A stretch of DNA of 64,000 bases from the NCBI GenBank assembly GCA_016188265.1, contig JACPID010000003.1, positions 1 through 64,000 on the forward strand, read 5' to 3'. Shown one piece after another: positions 57,319 to 64,000 of this stretch. Made by a program: the position numbers and the translations under genes. The stretch is from Candidatus Woesearchaeota archaeon (lineage in GTDB: Archaea; Nanobdellota; Nanobdellia; Woesearchaeales; ARS49). How positions within the stretch are numbered: position 1 is the first letter of the stretch; each line of letters begins with the position of its first letter. The notes under the pieces are model-generated. The model searched no databases. It was given only the letters and a program-made list of their open reading frames with translations, and had not been told where the DNA came from.

Positions 57319-60300
57319 CTAACCAAAATATGCTGGTTTTTCTTCACTCATTTGTTTTCCTTTGGCAGCACTAAAGTGTTCACCTAATTCTTCATAAGCC
57401 TTTTCAACATCTTTATTTGCACTCGGGCGTACTTTCTTTAATGCATCATCAAAATGCTTTTGAGAAATAACCTTTGAATTAATGTCTTCACGTAAAGCAA
57501 AAATAGCAGCTTCACGGCATACTGCTTCAATATCTGCACCTGCATAACCTTGTGTACGTTCTGCAAGATCAGTAATTTTAACTTCTTTAAGAGGCATATT
57601 TTTTGTATGGACCTTAAATATTTCTTCTCGGGTTTTTTTATCAGGAACAGGAGTAAGTATTATACGGTCAAACCTTCCAGGACGCAATAACGCTGTATCA
57701 AGCATATCTGGCCTATTAGTTGCGCCTACAACAACAACATCATGCAATGATTCTATACCATCAATTTCAGTTAATAATTGATTTACAACACGCTCAACAA
57801 CATGATTATCACCATCAGCACCTCTTCTAGGAGCAAGACTATCAATTTCATCAAAGAAAATTATTGTTGGAGCTGTTTGGCGCGCTTTCTTAAAAACCTC
57901 GCGAACAGCCTTCTCGCTTTCGCCCAACCATTTACTCAAAAGTTCCGGCCCTTTAACACTTATAAAATTAGCCTCACTTTCCTTGGCAATTGCTTTTGCT
58001 AATAATGTTTTTCCAGTGCCTGGCGCTCCATACACTAAAACTCCTTTTGGCGGTTTTACTCCAAGACGCTGAAATGCTTCAGGATGTTTTAAAGGCCATT
58101 CAATAGCTTCTTTAAGTTCTTGTTTAGCTGCGTCTAATCCGCCAATATCAGACCAGCTGACATTCGGTGTTTCAACAAAAACCTCACGCAATGCAGACGG
58201 CCGAACAACTTTAAGCGCTTCTTTAAAATCATCACGAGTAACAAGCAATTTTTCAAGAATTTCTTTAGGTATTGCTTCAGTCTGATCATATTTTAAATCA
58301 GGAAAAACTTTTCTAAGAACAATCATAGCAGCTTCTTTTGCAAGAGCTGAAAGATCAGCCCCAACAAAACCGTGAGTAATTGCTGCAAGCTCCTTAAGAT
58401 CAACATCTTTTGCAAGAGGCATATTTCTTGTATGAATTTTAAGAATTGTTAAACGACCTTCTTTATTAGGAACACCTATTTCAAGTTCTCTATCAAAACG
58501 ACCTGGACGGCGAAGAGCTGGATCTAAAATATTTGGAACATTAGTAGCAGCAATAACAATAATTTTACCTCTACTTTTTAAGCCATCCATTAAAGCAAGC
58601 AATTGCGCAACAACACGGCGTTCAACCTCTCCTCTTGTTTCTTCACGCTTACTTGCAATAGCATCAATTTCATCAATAAAAATAATAGACGGCGCATTTT
58701 TTTCAGCTTCTTCAAATTTTTTACGAATGTTTTCTTCACTTGCTCCGTAGTATTTGCTGTTATGTAATAATAATAGGTTGCCAGCAACAAAATTATTTTT
58801 ATCTACTGTAAAATCATATAACTCTTGGTCAGGGAGGATTTGTTTATTTTTGATGTATTCCCATGCAATATCTTTTCGCATTAAAGTATTGTATTCTGCC
58901 TTAATATCAGAACTTAATTTATTTTCTCTACTAATAATGTTGTATAACTTTTGTAAAGTGTATTTAGTAAATCTGCCTTTTCCATAAACATAGTAATCAT
59001 TATTTCTATATTTGTTATAAGCAACTGTTTTTCTTAGTTTATCCAAAAGAAGATGCGGCGTTGGTATGTTTGCGTGTTCTTTTTCTTTGATAGCTTCTGT
59101 TATTAAATTTAGTTTGTCTTGTTTTATTCTGCTTCCTACTTGTTTCGCAAAACTAATGCGCCCTTCATGACCGCGAATAACTAATGCAAACATAATTCCT
59201 TTTGGTGTTGGATGTTTTTTAAGAAATGTTTGAATTAGTAATTTAGAATTTAATAATGCTTGTAATTCTATCAAAAATTCTTTTGATTTTGAATATATTT
59301 TTGGCGTAGGATAATGGATGATTTTTTGTTTTGTTTTGATTGTTTGAATAGAAACTGTTCCATCACCATCAAAATATCCTCTAATGAACGCTGCTACTTC
59401 TTCTTTTGGAAGACTATAGAAGTATGGTGGAAGCGTGTCTGTCTTTTTGCCAGGATGCAATCCTAATAAGCCTAAGTACTTAACTAAAATAGCAGAATAT
59501 GTTGCTACTCTTCCATCATGCATTTCAGTTATTTTTTCTGCAGGGATATCAAAGAGCTTGTTGAGAAGCAATTTGAATTGATTCCTTAGAAGGGGATTAT
59601 TATTTGCAAAAACTACAGCATCGCCTTTTTTACTTATGTGTCCGTCAGACCAAATTAATCCTAATAATTCAAGAAGATCTGAACTGGTTTTTTTAGGCAG
59701 TTGTATAAAATTGCTGCGATTAATATTTTTTGATATAAGACTGTATTTTTTATTTTTGCAGACTAATTTAGGAATATTTTTTATCGGTATAATACGTGAT
59801 TTTTTAGGTAAATTTATTTCTCCAATACGTGCAACAAAATCTCCCTCTTTTAATTCTTCTAATCTTCTCCAAACAAGTTTGCCGCAACTGTACGTTAAAA
59901 AAGGTTGATTAAATGACCCTTTGACTTCATTCCCGTCGCTTAATATGATTTTAATTGCAGGCCCTTTTAATTTTACTACATGTGTTATTTTTGCTTTTGT
60001 AATCTTGTTATTTTTTTCATCAAGTGCATATGTTGTTAAAGGTTTTTTAAATTCAACAACATCAATTGATCCTAATTTTTTCTCTACACCTTTTGCATTG
60101 TCAAATATTTTTTTTGCAGTAACATGTCCTTTTGGGTTTAAGAATATTTTTGTATCTCCATCAACACACATAATCTCAGGACCATTAATAGAAATAAAGT
60201 GTGAATTTGTTTCATTTGCAACTGCTTTTGCTAATAATGTTTTCCCAGTGCCTGGAGGCCCGTGCAATAAAACACCTTTTGGCGGTTCTATGCCTAAACG

Positions 60301-61005
60301 CTCAAAAATTTCAGGATGTTTTAATGGCAATTCAACCATTTCACGTATTTTTTTAATTTCATCTTCCAAACCACCTATATCTTCATAAGCAACTTCAGGT
60401 AAAGTTTCTTCTTTTACTGCAACTGCTTCAGGATTTAAAGTAACATCTGTTGCTTCAGTAATGATAACAGGCCCTTTTGGATTTGTTTCTGCAACAATAA
60501 ACTTAAGATCCCCAAAACCAAAACCACCCATCATACTTTCTTCCATCATAGAAAACACATCCTCAAAAAAAGGACTTCCACTCATAGCAGCACGCCTTCT
60601 TTTTGTTCCACCTAAAGAAATAACATCACCTTTTACAACAGCTCTTCCTAACAAACCTTGCTTGAACAAATTAGAAGAAGCGCGAACAACAATACCTTCA
60701 CGCGCGGGTGCAATAATAACCTTTTTAGCATGGTCAATTTTTACAGCACGCACTTTAATCATTTCACCAATAGAAGTTTTAGCATTTTTACGAATTAAAT
60801 TATCCATACGGATCATATTTAATCCAATATCACCAGGATAAGCGCGATCCACAAGTGCAACAGTTTTTCTTCCGCCTTCTATCTCAACAATGTCCCCAGG
60901 ATGAACCCCTATATCTCTCATGAGATTACTATCTATACGAATAATGCCTTTACTAACATCATCCTGTATAGCTTCAGCAACTTTCAATCTCAGATCATTT
61001 ACCAT
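57319..61005 (-). CDS. cdc48: Cdc48/VCP AAA+ ATPase containing an intein
   Basis: 1228 residues before splicing, 758 after. The N-domain covers about residues 1-185, then D1 Walker [15 protein letters not shown] and Walker [16 protein letters not shown]2 has Walker [15 protein letters not shown] and Walker [15 protein letters not shown], with second-region arginines in [13 protein letters not shown] and [13 protein letters not shown]. An intein interrupts D1 at GPEIM/SKYYG. The ring unfolds proteins for the proteasome. The C-terminus PAYFG is close to but not an HbYX proteasome-docking motif. An uncharacterised archaeal gene precedes it by 21 bp. Confidence 0.96.
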   Translation of the reverse strand: MVNDLRLKVAEAIQDDVSKGIIRIDSNLMRDIGVHPGDIVEIEGGRKTVALVDRAYPGDIGLNMIRMDNLIRKNAKTSIGEMIKVRAVKIDHAKKVIIAPAREGIVVRASSNLFKQGLLGRAVVKGDVISLGGTKRRRAAMSGSPFFEDVFSMMEESMMGGFGFGDLKFIVAETNPKGPVIITEATDVTLNPEAVAVKEETLPEVAYEDIGGLEDEIKKIREMVELPLKHPEIFERLGIEPPKGVLLHGPPGTGKTLLAKAVANETNSHFISINGPEIMCVDGDTKIFLNPKGHVTAKKIFDNAKGVEKKLGSIDVVEFKKPLTTYALDEKNNKITKAKITHVVKLKGPAIKIILSDGNEVKGSFNQPFLTYSCGKLVWRRLEELKEGDFVARIGEINLPKKSRIIPIKNIPKLVCKNKKYSLISKNINRSNFIQLPKKTSSDLLELLGLIWSDGHISKKGDAVVFANNNPLLRNQFKLLLNKLFDIPAEKITEMHDGRVATYSAILVKYLGLLGLHPGKKTDTLPPYFYSLPKEEVAAFIRGYFDGDGTVSIQTIKTKQKIIHYPTPKIYSKSKEFLIELQALLNSKLLIQTFLKKHPTPKGIMFALVIRGHEGRISFAKQVGSRIKQDKLNLITEAIKEKEHANIPTPHLLLDKLRKTVAYNKYRNNDYYVYGKGRFTKYTLQKLYNIISRENKLSSDIKAEYNTLMRKDIAWEYIKNKQILPDQELYDFTVDKNNFVAGNLLLLHNSKYYGASEENIRKKFEEAEKNAPSIIFIDEIDAIASKREETRGEVERRVVAQLLALMDGLKSRGKIIVIAATNVPNILDPALRRPGRFDRELEIGVPNKEGRLTILKIHTRNMPLAKDVDLKELAAITHGFVGADLSALAKEAAMIVLRKVFPDLKYDQTEAIPKEILEKLLVTRDDFKEALKVVRPSALREVFVETPNVSWSDIGGLDAAKQELKEAIEWPLKHPEAFQRLGVKPPKGVLVYGAPGTGKTLLAKAIAKESEANFISVKGPELLSKWLGESEKAVREVFKKARQTAPTIIFFDEIDSLAPRRGADGDNHVVERVVNQLLTEIDGIESLHDVVVVGATNRPDMLDTALLRPGRFDRIILTPVPDKKTREEIFKVHTKNMPLKEVKITDLAERTQGYAGADIEAVCREAAIFALREDINSKVISQKHFDDALKKVRPSANKDVEKAYEELGEHFSAAKGKQMSEEKPAYFG
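58759..60168 (-). mobile_element. 470-residue intein with LAGLIDADG homing endonuclease in cdc48
   Basis: The intein starts at Cys ([11 protein letters not shown]) and ends in LLLLHN before Ser of SKYYG, so the splice residues Cys1, His-Asn and Ser+1 are intact. Block B and F/G-like segments flank a two-motif endonuclease, [12 protein letters not shown] and [13 protein letters not shown]. Insertion at the conserved pore-loop region just after D1 Walker A is a known type of Cdc48 site. Both splicing and homing look functional by sequence. Confidence 0.95.
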
Positions 61006-61026
61006 TCACAAACCCTCAGAATAAAT

Positions 61027-61455
61027 TTAAGTTGATTTGCCAGAATCAATTTGTTTTGCTTCAACACGTGGTAATTGAATTGGCGGTGGAAGGTTAAGCT
61101 CTCGTGTAAGTATTAATGCTTCAATATGAGCTCTTGATAATACTGCATTTAAAACAGGAACCATAATTTCTGGTGAAACTTTTTTATCCTTTTTCCAATT
61201 CTTCAATACCTTTTCAGTTTCATCAAGTGAATCAAGCCATAAAACATCACCTTCTAAACGAAGTGTAGCAACATCAGGATCATATTGTGAAACAAAATCA
61301 AAAGTAAACTTAAGCGCTCCTTGTTTAGATGTAACACGAAGATCTGCTTTCTCTACATTAAGGATATTTGCATTACTTTGAATGTTAACTTTTCCGTCTA
61401 CAGCTTTCTTTTTCTCCAGATTAATTTTTGTAAAGCCTAAACCAAGTACAGTCAT
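61027..61455 (-). CDS. Conserved archaeal protein upstream of cdc48, unknown
   Basis: 142 residues. Beta-rich N-terminus (INLEKKKAVDGKVNIQSNAN, LRVTSKQGALKFTFDFVSQY) then DVATLRLEGDVLWLDSLDET and helices including VLNAVLSRAHIEALILTREL, ending in a Pro-rich tail LPPPIQLPRVEAK. This architecture matches a conserved archaeal hypothetical family; the SecB-like beta plus helix pattern hints at binding unfolded protein or partner subunits, but that is a guess. Same strand as cdc48 with a 21-bp gap. Confidence 0.65.
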   Translation of the reverse strand: MTVLGLGFTKINLEKKKAVDGKVNIQSNANILNVEKADLRVTSKQGALKFTFDFVSQYDPDVATLRLEGDVLWLDSLDETEKVLKNWKKDKKVSPEIMVPVLNAVLSRAHIEALILTRELNLPPPIQLPRVEAKQIDSGKST

Positions 61456-61477
61456 GGTATTTTCAAGATGCCACTAA

Positions 61478-61485
61478 TTTATAAA
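61478..61485. promoter_or_regulatory. Bidirectional TATA box (cdc48 operon / TtuA-like)
   Basis: TTTATAAA within AATTTATAAATT is centred 26.5 bp from the minus start (A at 61455) and 29.5 bp from the plus start (61511). It is the only TATA candidate in the 55-bp divergent gap. Confidence 0.55.
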
Positions 61486-61510
61486 TTTTATGTTCTTGTC
61501 TTAGCTTGAC

Positions 61511-62461
61511 ATGTTGAAAACTGCATTGCAAATTCAAATAAGCAATAACTGCACTACAAATTCAGTTCAAACATTGCCTAAAAACCTGCTTTTTATAGAG
61601 CAATTTGAGCAAAAAGTTAAGCAAACAATTAAAAGATTTTCCATGTTTAAACCAGATGATAAAATTCTTGTTGCAGTAAGCGGAGGCAAAGACAGTACTG
61701 CAGTTTTGTATACCCTGAAAAAATTCGGATACAAATTTGAAGCAGTAACTGTTGATGCACATATTGGTTGTTATACAGAACAAAATCTTAAAAACATTAG
61801 AAAACATTGCCAAAATTTAGGAATTATCCTTCATGAAATTCCTTTTAGAAAGGTTTTTGGAGCTAGTTTATGTTTTATAAAAGACACATTAAGCCAAAAA
61901 GGATTTAATTTAAAGTCATGCACTGTGTGCGGTGTTCTTAGAAGGTATATTTTAAATAAAAAAGCAAGAGAAATTGGAGCTACAAAACTAGTTACAGGCC
62001 ATAATTTAGATGATGAATCTCAGGCTTTTTTTATGAATTTAATGAAGAACAAACTTGATTTATGCGCACGCTCAGGCCCTGTTAATGGAATGTCAAAGCA
62101 CAAAAATCTTGTCCAGCGAGTAAAGCCATTATACTTAACACGTGAAGAGGATATTGTTAAATACAGCAAAATGATGCAGTTTCCTGTTTATTACGGAAAA
62201 TGCCCTTGTTCTGTTGAGGGTTTTAGAAATTCTATAAAAGACGGACTAAATAATGTTGAGGAAAAATTTCCAAAAGCTAAAGAAAATATTATAAATTACT
62301 TTTTAAATATCCGTGACAAACTCCAAAAAAATTACGCATTAAATAAAGCACCTGATGAATGCATTCATTGCGGTGAACCATGTTCTAGTGAGATTTGCCG
62401 CGCTTGTAAAATACTTGTTGACTTTAAAATAATGGCAGAGGCTCCTGAAATTTTAGCATGA
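61511..62461 (+). CDS. TtuA/Ncs6-family tRNA 2-thiolation enzyme, N-terminal zinc finger degenerate
   Basis: 316 residues. The PP-loop is ILVAVSGGKDSTAVLYTLKK. CTVCGVLRR and GKCPCSVEGFRN supply the conserved Cys residues for an Fe-S cluster, VTGHNLDDESQAFFMNLMKN is typical, and a C-terminal zinc finger is complete (CIHCGEPCSSEICRAC). In most relatives the N-terminus is a second finger, C-x2-C...LC-x2-HF; here NNCTTNSVQTLPKNLLFIEQ keeps one Cys at most. The enzyme adenylates and thiolates uridine in tRNA. It overlaps the RNase P p30 gene by 4 bp. Confidence 0.85.
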   Translation: MLKTALQIQISNNCTTNSVQTLPKNLLFIEQFEQKVKQTIKRFSMFKPDDKILVAVSGGKDSTAVLYTLKKFGYKFEAVTVDAHIGCYTEQNLKNIRKHCQNLGIILHEIPFRKVFGASLCFIKDTLSQKGFNLKSCTVCGVLRRYILNKKAREIGATKLVTGHNLDDESQAFFMNLMKNKLDLCARSGPVNGMSKHKNLVQRVKPLYLTREEDIVKYSKMMQFPVYYGKCPCSVEGFRNSIKDGLNNVEEKFPKAKENIINYFLNIRDKLQKNYALNKAPDECIHCGEPCSSEICRACKILVDFKIMAEAPEILA

Positions 62462-63024
62462 TGGATATTGTTTTTCCTAATAATAATGAAAATGAGTTTT
62501 TAGACATGGCTGAAAAACTCAGCATTAAAAAATTAATTTTTGCATATACAGAAAAATCTCAGATAAAAAAAATCAAAGACGTAAAAACTGCTTTTTTGTG
62601 CGATGCTGAAAATGTTGATTTATCAAGAAAATATGCTGATTTTACCATAGTGAAAAGCGCTGGAAATGATAGGTTTTCTTTAGAACGTGCAAAACCAGAT
62701 TTCATGTTTGGCTTTGAAGAAATTGCTCAAAAAGACTCATTACACCAGCGCGCTTCAGGCTTAAATCAAGTGCTTTGCTCTATTGCATCAAGAAATAAAA
62801 TCAATATTTTATTTAATTTTAACATAATTCTAAAAGCTTCAGAAATTAAACGTGCACTTTTTATTGGCAGAATGATGCAAAACTCAATTCTTTGCAAGAA
62901 GTATAAAGTTCCTCATGCTTTTGTTTCTTTTGCACACTCGCCAAAAGAACTTCGTTCTCCAAAAGATCTGGAAAGTTTTTTCTCTTTACTAGGAATCACA
63001 CAGAAATTAGACGTATATTCTTAA
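62458..63024 (+). CDS. rnp3: RNase P protein subunit p30 (Rnp3)
   Basis: 188 residues, TIM-barrel-like PHP-derived fold. KDSLHQRASGLNQVLCSIAS, then INILFNFNIILKA, LFIGRMMQNSILCKKYKVPH and SFAHSPKELRSPKDLESFF are diagnostic of archaeal p30. It stabilises RNase P RNA for 5' tRNA processing. An RNase P RNA gene was not recognised in the window. Coupled to the tRNA-thiolation gene by ATGA, making a tRNA-maturation pair. The tail overlaps the convergent secreted-protein gene by 29 bp. Confidence 0.9.
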   Translation: MMDIVFPNNNENEFLDMAEKLSIKKLIFAYTEKSQIKKIKDVKTAFLCDAENVDLSRKYADFTIVKSAGNDRFSLERAKPDFMFGFEEIAQKDSLHQRASGLNQVLCSIASRNKINILFNFNIILKASEIKRALFIGRMMQNSILCKKYKVPHAFVSFAHSPKELRSPKDLESFFSLLGITQKLDVYS

Positions 63025-63529
63025 TACATTCTTCTAAAATTTGTTTATTCTTTATTTTTTTACAAATTTTTTCATCAAGTTTTTTAAATGCAATTTTTGC
63101 TTTTACAATATCTTGACACTGAACTTTTTTTGCTTCAAAATATTCTTCATCATACAATACCATGCTTAAACATTCTTCTTTCAAAACATTATCACTTAAT
63201 TCTTCACAACCCTCCTTATTGTGCAAAGCTCGTGCCTTACACCAAATATCTTTTTCAGGACAAAGATCAGGCCTTTTTTCTACAACAGCTTTACAATAAT
63301 CATCTTCACAAGGCACTGAATAATGCCTTATTTCTAGCTTACAAAATTCATTTGGACAAATATTTTCATCTTTTGTTTCTAGCGCTAATGAGTATAACTT
63401 ATCATTTTCTACTTCTTGTTCACATAAACTTAATTCTTCCCTGTATTCTTTTGCGCTAAAATAATGCCAAAAAAATAATCCAATTATTAATATAAGCAAT
63501 ACAAAAACAATTGCCACTCCTTTTTTCAT
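62996..63529 (-). CDS. Secreted/anchored Cys-rich protein
   Basis: 177 residues. The N-terminal signal-anchor is GVAIVFVLLILIIGLFFWHY. The outer part has about twelve Cys in recurring pairs (ENICPNEFCKLEI, PCEDDYCKAVVEKRPDLCPE, DIWCKARALHNKEGC), suggesting small disulfide-linked helical repeats of roughly 20 residues. This kind of repeat is seen in surface proteins of DPANN archaea. Function is unknown. Start ATG is followed upstream by a two-hairpin region. Confidence 0.65.
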   Translation of the reverse strand: MKKGVAIVFVLLILIIGLFFWHYFSAKEYREELSLCEQEVENDKLYSLALETKDENICPNEFCKLEIRHYSVPCEDDYCKAVVEKRPDLCPEKDIWCKARALHNKEGCEELSDNVLKEECLSMVLYDEEYFEAKKVQCQDIVKAKIAFKKLDEKICKKIKNKQILEECIKNIRLISV

Positions 63530-63611
63530 GTTATACTATAATTTCTTTTAGTTTATATTTGTTACTGATACTATAGCAAAATTTATTAATAAAGTAGTAT
63601 ATTTAGTATAG

Positions 63612-63699
63612 GCGCCGAACTTAATAATTGTATAAATAATAGTTAAGTTCGGCGAATATAACAAACGCAAAAATTATGAAAATATAGTGCGTTTGCTAT
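63612..63699. repeat. Tandem hairpins resembling R88 architecture
   Basis: Hairpin 1: CGCCGAACTTAA / TTAAGTTCGGCG (12-bp perfect arms, 18-nt loop ending ATAG). Hairpin 2: TATA-A-CAAACGCA / TGCGTTTG-C-TATA, one mismatch, 18-nt loop ending ATAG. R88 hairpin A also has 12-bp arms and an 18-nt loop ending ATAG. Total length 88 bp. Loops share a weak TAATT/AATTA complement. Sequence otherwise differs from R88. Located between divergent secreted-protein genes. Confidence 0.75.
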
Positions 63700-63720
63700 A
63701 TAATAAAAGAGGAATAAGTA

Positions 63721-64000
63721 ATGCGATGGATCATTGCAATAAGCGTCATACTAATTGTACTTCCATTAACTAATGCAGTTGTATTTGATTATTATATTGG
63801 TGAAGCTAATTCTATACACCTTTTACCAGGCCAGAAGCAAGAATTGCCTACAAAACAGTTTATGATTTACTTAAATTCTTGCGGCAGTGTTGCAAGAAAT
63901 AGATGTTCTTCCCTGTCAAGTTTTAATGCTGTTATTGATAGTGTTTCTCTTCCAGGCCATAATCCAGGAGTTGATGTTTTTGCTTGTTATACTGCTGTTT
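63721..64000 (+). CDS. Secreted protein, 3' truncated by window
   Basis: Open frame from ATG 63721 to the window end, absent from the ORF track because no stop is reached. AGAGGAATAAGTA provides a Shine-Dalgarno. The N-terminus MRWIIAISVILIVLPLTNA is a signal peptide. The mature start VVFDYYIGEANSIHLLPGQK continues with Cys in YLNSCGSVARNRCSSL. The function cannot be told from 93 residues; a surface protein is likely. Confidence 0.7.
   Translation, partial: MRWIIAISVILIVLPLTNAVVFDYYIGEANSIHLLPGQKQELPTKQFMIYLNSCGSVARNRCSSLSSFNAVIDSVSLPGHNPGVDVFACYTAV

Noticed and set aside
60461-60841. 126-residue plus ORF opposite cdc48
   Set aside because: Shadow of the conserved N-domain; no start context or family.

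Overview
The window is very A+T-rich DNA from an archaeon. Archaeal markers include RNA polymerase subunit Rpo11, ribosomal protein eL33 (L35Ae), diphthine synthase, GatD/GatE, Cdc48, TruD, RNase P subunit p30, HerA and Mre11. TATA boxes about 26 bp before start codons, leaderless starts and two split tRNA genes point the same way. Small overlapping genes and several conserved small-genome families (a three-gene paralog set, a Cys-rich DSD lipoprotein, a DUF2073/Zn-ribbon/GTPase trio) suggest a DPANN lineage such as Woesearchaeota or Pacearchaeota. That placement is inference; there is no rRNA here.

Layout. 1-3400: the tail of a PIN-domain gene, an A+T-rich gene-free stretch, three wHTH/coiled-coil putative regulators and a region dense in inverted repeats. 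3400-12900: METTL5-like methyltransferase, Rpo11, nitroreductase, DNA ligase, a HEHAH protein, FtsZ, MgtC, a FolD-like protein with altered catalytic residues, and DphB. 12800-14700: small secreted and Zn proteins, then a scar made of an IS1634-like transposase remnant and G+C-richer ORF fragments. 14800-26000: TctA-like permease, eL33, a long coiled-coil membrane protein, gatCAB with a bacterial-type AspRS, a RelE/AbrB module inside a 50-bp duplication, and AsnRS. 26000-34000: a minus-strand cluster herA - diguanylate cyclase - unknown - mre11, then a GTPase/DUF2073/Zn-ribbon operon. 34000-44800: AbrB-PhoU regulator, a structured RNA locus, DHH phosphoesterase, a second diguanylate cyclase coupled to a large membrane protein, YchF-like GTPase, PHP protein, GT-C protein and three tandem paralogs. 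44860-46840: intron-containing tRNA-Thr followed by two toxin-antitoxin-like modules. 47000-49200: peroxiredoxin, superoxide dismutase and thioredoxin reductase. 49200-64000: Adk, TruD, SEC59-like kinase, tRNA-Arg interrupted in its T-loop, a glycosyltransferase, GatE/GatD, Cdc48 carrying a 470-residue homing intein, a TtuA-like protein, RNase P p30 and two secreted proteins.

How the genes fit together. Translation dominates: GatCAB with an apparently non-discriminating AspRS offers an indirect route to Asn-tRNA, while AsnRS offers a direct one and GatDE serves Gln-tRNA. Two GGEEF proteins, one translationally coupled to HerA and one placed after a DHH phosphoesterase, point to cyclic-dinucleotide signalling, which is unusual in archaea. 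The strongest non-coding novelty is an 88-bp element present four times in one orientation. It folds as two adjacent hairpins whose loops carry complementary heptamers (TAGGRCA and TGTCCTA), and the one variable loop base keeps pairing through G-U, which points to an RNA-level kissing interaction.
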